NCBI GenBank assembly: GCA_016763115.1
Contig: JAESUL010000008.1
Span: 1 to 5,665, forward strand
Direction of reading: 5' to 3'
Source of the DNA: Phycisphaerales bacterium
Lineage (GTDB): Bacteria; Planctomycetota; Phycisphaerae; Phycisphaerales; UBA1924
DNA: 5,665 bases
Both the position numbers and the translations under genes were made by a program. Shown piece by piece: positions 1 through 5,020 of the stretch; position 1 is the stretch's first letter; each line of letters opens with the position of its first letter. The notes beneath the pieces are model-generated. The model had not been told where the DNA came from. It saw only the letters and a list, made by a program, of their open reading frames with translations, and did no database searches.

Positions 1-506
1 TGCTCGGCAATCGCGCCCGCAGCGGGGATCGGGACGCCGAACTTGCTCTCCTCACCCGAGACATTGACCTGGATAAGCACCTCGATCTCGCGGTCGATCT
101 TGTTGGCGATCGTCTGGAGTTCCTCAGCCAATCGCAATGAAACAACAGAATGCACAAGCCGAACAAGGTCGGCGATCTTGCGCGCCTTGTTCCGCTGCAG
201 ATGCCCGATCATGTGCCACCGCACTGGTTCGGATGTATCGAGCGATTGGTGATCACCCGCAACACGGGGGGTTCGGCGGACCCGCTCGTACCACTCCTCA
301 ATAACCGAAGCACGCTGAGCAAGCTGCTGAACCTTGTTCTCTCCAAAGTCGCGGTGCCCCATCTCGATCATCTCGCGGATGTCTTCGGGCTCGGCAAACT
401 TGGTCACCGCGATCAGGTAGACCGAGTCGGGTGCCCGCCCAGACTTGACCGATGCTTCTTCAACGCGTTGACGGACCTGTGTGTACCGCTCTTGGAGTGT
501 GCTCAT
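1..506 (-). CDS. yggS: YggS/PLPBP family pyridoxal-phosphate homeostasis protein (N-terminal part, cut by window edge)
   Basis: The reading frame starts at ATG 506-504 and runs open off the left edge, giving 168 complete residues of a family usually near 230. Residues seen: AVTK with Lys36, the expected Schiff-base lysine for pyridoxal 5'-phosphate; FGENKVQ (54-60); WHMIGHLQRNK (97-107), the family's WHFIGxLQxNK; and VNVSGEESKFG towards the cut end. These mark the single-domain TIM-barrel PLP-binding protein (YggS, YBL036C, PROSC). It has no known catalytic reaction and buffers cytosolic PLP and amino-acid/keto-acid balance. The stretch between FGEN and WHMIG is some 15 residues longer than in E. 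coli YggS, probably a surface loop. The start is supported by a purine-rich SD (AAGGGAAGGGA) just upstream and by alignment with the family N-terminus. It lies 90 bp after the small lipoprotein gene and may have its own promoter. Family assignment is very secure. Confidence 0.95.
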   Translation of the reverse strand, partial: MSTLQERYTQVRQRVEEASVKSGRAPDSVYLIAVTKFAEPEDIREMIEMGHRDFGENKVQQLAQRASVIEEWYERVRRTPRVAGDHQSLDTSEPVRWHMIGHLQRNKARKIADLVRLVHSVVSLRLAEELQTIANKIDREIEVLIQVNVSGEESKFGVPIPAAGAIAE

Positions 507-522
507 GTGTCGTTGTCCCTTC

Positions 523-566
523 CCTTGCATGGTGCAAGGATACTCTAAAGTCTGCCCCGCGTCATC
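523..566 (-). promoter_or_regulatory. Putative promoter and overlapping dyad ahead of yggS
   Basis: Reading the minus strand, ATGACG (about 560-565) is followed after 17 bases by TATCCT (542-537), an acceptable -35/-10 pair with 4 of 6 matches to TTGACA and a TAnnnT -10. The predicted start point falls near 530. Over the end of the -10 and the start point lies a perfect inverted repeat, CCTTGC-5 nt-GCAAGG (523-539), whose promoter-distal arm leads into the yggS SD. It could be an operator or a small 5'-UTR hairpin that occludes the SD. The match is by eye only. Confidence 0.35.
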
Positions 567-596
567 CGTATCATGCCCGTCATTCTTGTCATCGGA

Positions 597-884
597 TCAT
601 GGGGTCCAAGTTTCGCCGCGCCGAGTTCTTGATGTTTTTTCTGCGGTACCCTTGGTCTCCGGCTTGCCCTTCCAACGCCCATAGCCGAGCTCGCGGTCCC
701 GCTTGGAGGGGTCTTGGGCATCGGCGTTCAGATCGAACCGGTCGTCGATGGTTTCATCAACGCCCGAGGGCTGGGTCACATCGACCCGGCGTTGGAGCAT
801 CTCGCCACATCCGGTGCTCACCAGAAGCACGGCACCAACGAGCGGGAACAAGACTCTATTTCGAGAGGTGTATTTAGAAGGCAT
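597..884 (-). CDS. Small putative lipoprotein, function unknown
   Basis: The 95-residue product starts MPSKYTSRNR, followed by a hydrophobic stretch (residues 11-22) and VSTGC with Cys26 as the likely lipidated residue. This is a signal peptidase II type N-terminus, although the -3 position is Ser where Leu is usual. The mature part, about 70 residues, is very polar, rich in Asp, Arg, Lys, Glu and Gly, has no Cys, and looks disordered (for example SKRDRELGYGRWKGKPETKG). I do not recognise a family. A start 75 bases further upstream is open, but the start at 884 is preferred because it places the signal peptide at the N-terminus. There is no SD; TATACT sits five bases before ATG (see the promoter entry). 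It lies 22 bp after slyX and 90 bp before yggS. Its likely place is anchored to a membrane, facing the periplasm. Confidence 0.72.
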   Translation of the reverse strand: MPSKYTSRNRVLFPLVGAVLLVSTGCGEMLQRRVDVTQPSGVDETIDDRFDLNADAQDPSKRDRELGYGRWKGKPETKGTAEKTSRTRRGETWTP

Positions 885-895
885 GCCCAAGTATA
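885..895 (-). promoter_or_regulatory. TATACT -10-like box five bases before the lipoprotein ATG
   Basis: On the minus strand TATACT (895-890) is followed by TGGGC and then ATG at 884. A -10 at this distance would place the RNA start at or next to the ATG, giving a leaderless mRNA, which fits the lack of an SD. No good -35 hexamer is visible 16-18 bases upstream. The same arrangement occurs before slyX. Confidence 0.35.
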
Positions 896-906
896 CGCAT
901 AAAACC

Positions 907-1161
907 TTAGAGCGGATCGCGCGGAATATCAGGTCCTGCGCTGTGCGGCGGGGGAACATCGCCCGGATCGTCTTGAAGCCGATTGTTGAGATCGACCAGA
1001 CGCCCCTCGATCGATGCCAATCGGCGGACCAGATTGAGGACCGTTGTATTGAGCAGTCGGATCTCGCCGTTGAGCTCGGCGGTCGTGTGCTCGGAGAACG
1101 CGATGGTTTCTTCGAGCTTCTGAATCCGATCGGAGTTGTTCTTTGGATCGCTTTGGGGCAT
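907..1161 (-). CDS. slyX: SlyX family coiled-coil protein
   Basis: The 84-residue product has a heptad-like region from about residue 10 to 62 (SDRIQKLEETIAFSEHTTAELN...LVRRLASIEGRLVDLNNRL), with the typical SlyX order of 'LE-x-x-x-AF-x-E-x-T-x-x-ELN', then a proline-rich tail with PPPH at 70-73, matching the PPH ending of the SlyX family (Pfam SlyX). Length is a little above the usual 70-75. SlyX proteins are small cytoplasmic coiled-coil proteins whose molecular role is not established. A longer in-frame reading from 1305 exists, but it overlaps the cyclase gene and its extra part is unlike SlyX, so MPQSDPK is chosen. It begins 32 bp after the diguanylate cyclase stop and ends 22 bp before the lipoprotein gene, suggesting one transcript. 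No SD is seen; TATACT lies five bases before ATG. Confidence 0.85.
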   Translation of the reverse strand: MPQSDPKNNSDRIQKLEETIAFSEHTTAELNGEIRLLNTTVLNLVRRLASIEGRLVDLNNRLQDDPGDVPPPHSAGPDIPRDPL

Positions 1162-1172
1162 CTTGCAGTATA
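1162..1172 (-). promoter_or_regulatory. TATACT -10-like box five bases before the slyX ATG
   Basis: Minus-strand TATACT (1172-1167) is followed by GCAAG and then ATG at 1161. The spacing to ATG and the hexamer are identical to those before the next gene downstream. No SD is present. It suggests a leaderless internal transcript, but no convincing -35 is seen. Confidence 0.35.
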
Positions 1173-1193
1173 GAACCCGCAACGCCCCCGCGA

Positions 1194-2147
1194 TTACCCG
1201 GCCCGCGAGAGCCCCTGGGAATCCGTCGCGAAATCGGTGACCCGCGTCTGATTCCGACCCGCGTTCTTGGCGGCGTAGAGATTCTTGTCCGCCTGCCCAA
1301 GCCATTGGTCCCGATCAAGCGTCGCTTCGACGGAGGTTCCTGCGATCCCGATCGAGATGGTCACCGTGCGACCGGGATGATTTGGCCAAACTGTTTTCTC
1401 GCATTGAATACGGATGCGCTCACAGATCGCGAGTGCATCTTCGGGCGAGGTCTCAGGGAGGATGATCGAGAACTCTTCGCCCCCGTATCGACACGCCACA
1501 TCTGATTTGCGGACCTCCGTGATCATCATGCGGGCAAGGCCTGAGATCACCGCGTCGCCGGCGGGATGCCCGTATCCATCATTGATGGACTTGAAGTTAT
1601 CAATATCGATCATCACCAACGACATCGGATGACCATGACGAACGCATCGCTCGTATTCTTCTTGCCAACGCTGGTCAAACATCGCCCGGTTATAGAGACC
1701 GGTCAGCCCGTCGATCATGGCTTTTTGTGCGAGCATCTGCATGACAGAATGGAGTTGGAGCGAAACCCGGAGCCTTGCTCGCAGCTCGGTGAGCTCGAAG
1801 GGTTTGCAGATAAAATCGACCGCCCCGAGATCGAATGCCGTGACTTTATCTTGGGTCGCGCTGTTCCCAGAGAGAACGATCACCGGGATGTCCTTGGTGA
1901 TCGGATTATCCTTGAGATTCCGTAGGGTCTCAAACCCGTCCATAATTGGCATATCGAGATCAAGCATGATCAACGCAGGCGAGTTGGCAATGGCAAACTC
2001 AAGCCCGGCTTTGCCGTCGTATTCACTATGAAGAGTGATCGACTCTGAGCGCAACCGCGTCACAAGCAAGCGGTGGACGAACTTTGAGTCATCGACCAGC
2101 AACACGAGCGGCGTTGCATCCAGGTTGGCATTGTGAGCGGTATGCAT
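1194..2147 (-). CDS. Response regulator with REC and GGDEF domains (diguanylate cyclase)
   Basis: The 317-residue product has a receiver domain (about 13-130) and a GGDEF domain (about 145-305). REC shows the acidic pair Asp19-Asp20, phospho-acceptor Asp63 (LIMLDLDMPIMDG), Ser93 and Lys115 before Pro116. The cyclase domain starts with DGLTGLYNR (146-154), has metal-binding DIDNFK with Asp181, and the signature RYGGEEF (GGEEF 222-226), an active variant. RKSD (213-216), five residues before GGEEF, is the RxxD product-inhibition site. It should convert two GTP to cyclic-di-GMP in the cytoplasm when the REC domain is phosphorylated and dimerises, as in PleD/WspR-type enzymes. The start at 2147 lies 7 bp after the HPt stop, so the two are probably translated together; no strong SD is seen near it. 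The frame is open further upstream through the HPt gene, but the MHTAHN start gives the normal REC N-terminus. Confidence 0.95.
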   Translation of the reverse strand: MHTAHNANLDATPLVLLVDDSKFVHRLLVTRLRSESITLHSEYDGKAGLEFAIANSPALIMLDLDMPIMDGFETLRNLKDNPITKDIPVIVLSGNSATQDKVTAFDLGAVDFICKPFELTELRARLRVSLQLHSVMQMLAQKAMIDGLTGLYNRAMFDQRWQEEYERCVRHGHPMSLVMIDIDNFKSINDGYGHPAGDAVISGLARMMITEVRKSDVACRYGGEEFSIILPETSPEDALAICERIRIQCEKTVWPNHPGRTVTISIGIAGTSVEATLDRDQWLGQADKNLYAAKNAGRNQTRVTDFATDSQGLSRAG

Positions 2148-2154
2148 CCCGAGA

Positions 2155-2478
2155 TCAAGACCCCTTCGCGTATGAATCGCAGAGACCGATGAGGGCATCG
2201 AGTTCTGCTTTGATCTGGACGAGCGAGTTGATGCCGGTGTCTTTGAGGCAATCCTCGAGTTGGGCCGCTGCTTGTCCAATAGTTGGGAATCCGTAGCTCG
2301 GAGCCGCGCCCTTGAGCTGGTGCGCGAGCCGCTTGATCGAATCAAGGTCCTCGTTCTCGGCTGCGGTGCGCAGCGTATCGACTCGCGCAGGGAGTTCATC
2401 CACAAAGAACCCGATGAGTTCGGCGTCCTCAGGGTTGTTCGGATCGAGTGAAAATGGTGCTGGATCTTGCGCGTGCAT
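2155..2478 (-). CDS. Stand-alone HPt (histidine phosphotransfer) domain protein
   Basis: The 107-residue product is a single HPt four-helix domain. The signature is AHQLKGAAPSYGF with the phospho-accepting His53 and following Lys56-Gly57. Before it comes the usual 'ELIGFFVDELPARVDTLRTAAENEDLDSIKRLAHQLKG' layout, and after it a helix with LEDCLKD. It would carry a phosphoryl group between a hybrid sensor kinase encoded elsewhere and a receiver domain. The gene directly downstream encodes a REC-GGDEF protein, 7 bp away, its most likely partner. The start at 2478 is chosen because GGGGAG lies 8 bases before the ATG and because residues in the longer reading (up to 2565) do not look like protein and would run through the likely promoter. 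No kinase is seen in the window. Confidence 0.92.
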   Translation of the reverse strand: MHAQDPAPFSLDPNNPEDAELIGFFVDELPARVDTLRTAAENEDLDSIKRLAHQLKGAAPSYGFPTIGQAAAQLEDCLKDTGINSLVQIKAELDALIGLCDSYAKGS

Positions 2479-2696
2479 TGAGTGTCTCCCCACCGGATAT
2501 CGGCACGACACACCGGCGGGTTTATACCCATTTATGAACCAAAGAGGGAGATCATGGACAACCACGCATTATCGGACCGGGTTGCCTTGTGATCGGGCCC
2601 AGCACACCCCCAAAAGCGCAATGACCATCCTTTGCAAACGCGAAAAAATCTGACAACTGGTCCATCTCGGCTCTGAATTAAGCCCAATCACGCTGC
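2479..2696 (-). promoter_or_regulatory. Intergenic region with putative promoter and dyad for the HPt-GGDEF operon
   Basis: This is the largest gap between genes on the minus strand and has no credible ORF. An AT-rich island holds TATAAA (minus strand, 2526-2521), a possible -10, with no good -35. The island is an imperfect dyad (2519-2540) with outer arms GGTT/AACC and inner ATA/TAT. Between it and the SD there are two direct copies of CCGGTG on the minus strand (2516-2511 and 2496-2491), 20 bp apart, the second running into the SD. These could be a regulator site. A run of six T on the minus strand (2648-2643), about 50 bases after the preceding gene's stop, has no strong hairpin before it. 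Confidence 0.3.
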
Positions 2697-4136
2697 TCAT
2701 TCGCCTCTTGATTTGCCCTGAACCTCATACCACGCATTGATCCCGCCGGCAAGGTTCACTACCTGGTATCCATGACGCTGAAGGACCGATGAAGAACCCG
2801 CCGAGCGTCCGCCGCTCAGACAGTTGACCAGAACCCGACGATTGTGCGGGATCTCATCGAGACGAGAAACCAGGCGCGTGTGCGCAATGTTGATTGCTCC
2901 GGGGATATGCCCTTCACGAAACTCCGTCGCTCTACGCACATCGAGCACGAGCAACTCGGGGGCAACGAGCACCGCCGCCGCCTGCTCCGCATCTATTTCT
3001 GCCAGCGCAACAAGCGAATGCGATGCATCCTCGTACCGCTCAAGATCAGAAGCATCAAACCACCCCATGATATTGTCGAGCCCGACACGGATCAGATCTC
3101 GGATCGTCTCGTCAACCATATTCGGCTTGATAAGAAGGTAGATCGGTTCACGCTCGCCGAGGTACGAACCCGCATCGGTGTTGAAGGATTTGGACAACGG
3201 CAGGCAGATTGACTTGGGGACATGGGCATCACGGAATGCTTCCCATGGACGCGTATCGACAATCGCAACCTGCTTGGGATCAAGGGCCCTAAGTTGTTCT
3301 AGGGTAATCTGTGGCGGATTGGGCACGCCGCCGAGCACCTCCGGCCCCACCTTGTTGACCCGTTTCATGGTTGCGAAGTACATGGGAGGCTCGGGCTGCC
3401 CCGAGAGGATGAAGTTGACAAAGTTCTCCTCGCTGCTTGCCGCTTTGATCGCCGGGTTGAATCGTTTTTCGTACCCAATCGTGCTCATGGGCACCGCCCC
3501 GAGTGCTTTGCCGCACGCGCTGCCCGCCCCGTGGGCGGGCCAGACCTGGACGAAATCGGGGATGCTATCGAGCTTGGCGATCGTACGGAAAAGTCGGCGG
3601 GCGGAGGGTTCCATCGCCCCGCTCTGTCCGGCTGCCGTTTCCAGCAGGTCCGGGCGCCCAAGATCCCCGACGAACACGAAATCGCCCGAAGCCATCCCGA
3701 TCGGTTCATCCGCGCCCGCGCCCAGGTCGGTGATCAGAAAAACAATGTGCTCGGGGGTGTGCCCCGGCGTGTGGATTGTTTGGAACCGGATGTTGCCGAT
3801 CTCAAAGACATCGCCGTCCTTGAGCAACCGATGATCGTACGAGCCCCCGGCGAGTCTGGAATCGAGCCACTGGTATTTCCAGTCCGCATCACCCTCGTCA
3901 GAGACATACACCTTGGCCCCGATCCGCTCAGCAAGTTCGCGCGAACCCGAGACAAAGTCGGCGTGGATATGGGTCTCGGCGGTGGCAACGATACGGAGCC
4001 CGTTCTCGGCTGCGAGTTCAATGTACCGATCAACATCTCGCTCGGGATCGATAACGACCGCTTCGCCGGTCTTCTGGCACCCAATCAGGTACGCCGCCTG
4101 GGCGAGTTTCTCGTCGTACATCATTCGCATAAACAT
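2697..4136 (-). CDS. Persulfide dioxygenase-rhodanese fusion (MBL fold, pseudo-rhodanese, rhodanese; CstB-like)
   Basis: The 479-residue product has three domains. Residues 1-240 are an ETHE1/glyoxalase II-type metallo-beta-lactamase fold with THIHADF (His56, His58, Asp60), HTPGHTPEH (His126), VFVGDLGRPDLL (Asp158) and WPAHGAGSACG (His202, Cys208). His56, His126 and Asp158 fit the single-iron ligand set of persulfide dioxygenases. The usual His after HADx is Phe61, as in many such fusions. Residues 275-365 are rhodanese-like (IVDTRPWEAFRDAHVPKS) but the active loop reads LLIKPN with no Cys. Residues 378-475 are a rhodanese with active loop CLSGGRS, Cys439. The order matches CstB, which oxidises low-molecular-weight persulfide to sulfite and yields thiosulfate, so sulfide detoxification in the cytoplasm is the likely role. 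The start at 4136 is supported by GGAG six bases upstream. No sulfide:quinone oxidoreductase or CstR-like regulator is in the window, so the gene stands alone here. Confidence 0.93.
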   Translation of the reverse strand: MFMRMMYDEKLAQAAYLIGCQKTGEAVVIDPERDVDRYIELAAENGLRIVATAETHIHADFVSGSRELAERIGAKVYVSDEGDADWKYQWLDSRLAGGSYDHRLLKDGDVFEIGNIRFQTIHTPGHTPEHIVFLITDLGAGADEPIGMASGDFVFVGDLGRPDLLETAAGQSGAMEPSARRLFRTIAKLDSIPDFVQVWPAHGAGSACGKALGAVPMSTIGYEKRFNPAIKAASSEENFVNFILSGQPEPPMYFATMKRVNKVGPEVLGGVPNPPQITLEQLRALDPKQVAIVDTRPWEAFRDAHVPKSICLPLSKSFNTDAGSYLGEREPIYLLIKPNMVDETIRDLIRVGLDNIMGWFDASDLERYEDASHSLVALAEIDAEQAAAVLVAPELLVLDVRRATEFREGHIPGAINIAHTRLVSRLDEIPHNRRVLVNCLSGGRSAGSSSVLQRHGYQVVNLAGGINAWYEVQGKSRGE

Positions 4137-4180
4137 GGATGGCTCCGCGGTGAGGGGCTCTGAAGGATTGTCACACCCTT

Positions 4181-4210
4181 ATTCTAGTGCCTACGCCCCT
4201 GCTTCGTAAA
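4181..4210 (-). promoter_or_regulatory. Putative promoter for the persulfide dioxygenase gene
   Basis: On the minus strand TTTACG (4210-4205) is followed after 18 bases by TAGAAT (4186-4181), with 4 of 6 and 5 of 6 matches to the sigma-70 hexamers. The -10 overlaps the stop codon of the RHS fragment upstream. It would give a leader of about 38 bases ending in the SD GGAG. Judged by eye. Confidence 0.35.
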
Positions 4211-4453
4211 TACCATTTTTTTGATGGCATCGAGTTCATATACAAAGTCAACCGCCTTTAGATCGTCATCAATGCCCAAGCCGTAGACATGCGTCGTTGG
4301 CAACTGCTCAGCCGTAGTCCCATTGGCTAACTGGATGCGTTCGATGACCTCCCACAGCGAGGTGCAGCCGTAGACATACTGGCGATTGGTGCGGATTCGT
4401 CCCAGCGTTGGACGGGCCGAAGGGTGGTAGATGTTTGCGATTGTGGATAGCAT
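4184..4453 (-). pseudogene. Orphan RHS-repeat fragment (remnant of an RHS core)
   Basis: The 89-residue reading contains TLGRIRTNRQYVYGCTSLWEVIER (17-39) and THVYGLGIDDDL (54-65). The pattern 'G-R-x-R-x-x-R-x-YVYG ... VIERI-x-x-ANG ... HVYGxGIDD' is the last RHS/YD repeat that normally precedes the conserved RHS core signature. The two VYG units are exactly 29 residues apart. No signal peptide, no upstream RHS array and no core signature follow: after IDDDL the sequence drifts (KAVDFVYELDAIKKM) and stops, and upstream an in-frame TAG lies just before the ATG. It is therefore most likely a leftover piece of a longer RHS gene, typical beside exchanged RHS tips. A run of seven A near the 3' end is a possible frameshift point. 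It could still be expressed, as a TAGAAT box lies upstream. Whether it shares sequence with the full RHS gene cannot be tested here. Confidence 0.6.
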
Positions 4454-4462
4454 CGAGAGTTG

Positions 4463-4491
4463 ATTCTATGTGAAAGATCATGAGTACGCAA
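4463..4491 (-). promoter_or_regulatory. Weak promoter-like pair before the RHS fragment
   Basis: TTGCGT (minus, 4491-4486), 17 bases, TAGAAT (4468-4463), then ATG nine bases on. Only the -10 is a strong match; the -35 matches 3 of 6. Confidence 0.25.
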
Positions 4492-4496
4492 GCGGG

Positions 4497-4584
4497 CTAT
4501 GCCAAGCATTCGCCTTCACCAAAGACCTGCTTAAACTGCGCATCAGCAGAGCGCCCGGTTATCACCGAGTAGTTCTCGCCTCTT
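4497..4584 (-). other. Protein-like segment in an alternative frame just after the immunity-like gene
   Basis: Directly behind and slightly overlapping the end of the lipoprotein gene, the -1 frame reads GENYSVITGRSADAQFKQVF and on through GEGECLA to TAG at 4499-4497. The composition looks like real protein, while the annotated frame ends in the less natural EARTTR. Either the lipoprotein gene has lost one base near 4580 and this is its true C-terminus, or it is a scrap of another displaced gene. It is open for only about 31 codons, as TAA and TGA lie just upstream in this frame, so it has no start of its own. Confidence 0.35.
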
Positions 4585-5020
4585 CTCCATGCTCATTACT
4601 TTCGATGACAAGGGCCATAGGATTGATTGCAATGCTGATTGGACCGTCTGCTTCTGAGTACACTAGACGAGACAGATAGAAAATGCTTTTTCCGCCAAGA
4701 GGAGGAGGATAACTTAGTTCTATGACCCGAAAAACATCCACAGAGGATCCCGCAGGAACCTTAAACATATATCCGTCATTCATCCGATTTTTATCAGAGT
4801 AGCCGTATGTTACTCGCATCTTGAGTTTTACATCCCCAAAACACCTCTTATTGCCATTAATTCGCCACACATATCCTTCACCCTGTGTATGAAATTCCTG
4901 CTCGGCTATCTCGTTCGCGTAATCCTGTGACACATCTTGCACAGAGCAACACCCCACAGAAATACACGAAACAAGGAGAAGGACAAACAATCCTGTTATT
5001 TTATTCACAACATCCACCAT
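4562..5020 (-). CDS. Putative lipoprotein, candidate immunity protein for the RHS-linked hydrolase
   Basis: The 152-residue product starts MVDVVNK, then a hydrophobic segment (8-22) and two possible lipidation sites: LVSC at Cys19, the better lipobox, and SVGC at Cys24. The mature part is mixed charged and aromatic with many short beta-prone stretches (GYVWRING, VKLKMRVTYGY, GYMFKVPAGSS, VDVFRVIELSYPPP, SIFYLSRLVY), suggesting a beta-rich periplasmic domain. I recognise no named family. Its start overlaps the end of the RHS toxin gene by 20 bp and GGGAG lies four to five bases upstream, so it should be coupled to toxin translation. Lipase effectors of type VI systems are commonly paired with lipoprotein immunity proteins, so by position, size and anchoring this is inferred to inhibit the hydrolase. 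The region is about 42% GC in a sampled 60 bases against 58% in the dioxygenase gene, suggesting recent transfer. The C-terminus may be frameshifted. Confidence 0.75.
   Translation of the reverse strand: MVDVVNKITGLFVLLLVSCISVGCCSVQDVSQDYANEIAEQEFHTQGEGYVWRINGNKRCFGDVKLKMRVTYGYSDKNRMNDGYMFKVPAGSSVDVFRVIELSYPPPLGGKSIFYLSRLVYSEADGPISIAINPMALVIESNEHGEEARTTR

Noticed and set aside
452..877. Plus-strand open frame of 141 residues across the yggS-lipoprotein gap
   Set aside because: It covers the promoter region and lies antisense to the lipoprotein gene; the sequence is rich in Arg, His and Ser without any motif.
1194..2531. Longer 445-residue version of the GGDEF protein
   Set aside because: The additional N-terminal 128 residues overlap the HPt gene in another frame, are Ser/Arg-rich, and show no domain; the HPt motif in the overlapping frame is clear.
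2640..2696. Rho-independent terminator after the dioxygenase gene
   Set aside because: A run of six T is present on the minus strand (2648-2643), but the only stem nearby is about five pairs with a G-U and lies 20 or more bases before the T run.
3178..3834. Long plus-strand open frame of 218 residues
   Set aside because: It lies wholly antisense to the dioxygenase-rhodanese gene, whose motifs are unambiguous, and its translation is rich in Ser, Arg and Pro with no recognisable motif, as expected of a shadow frame in GC-rich DNA.
3531..4163. Plus-strand open frame of 210 residues
   Set aside because: It is antisense to the MBL domain, has no SD or family motif, and mirrors the codon bias of the true gene.
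4327..4509. Minus-strand 60-residue frame overlapping the RHS fragment
   Set aside because: It is a shadow of the RHS-repeat frame, Ser/Arg-rich and without motifs.
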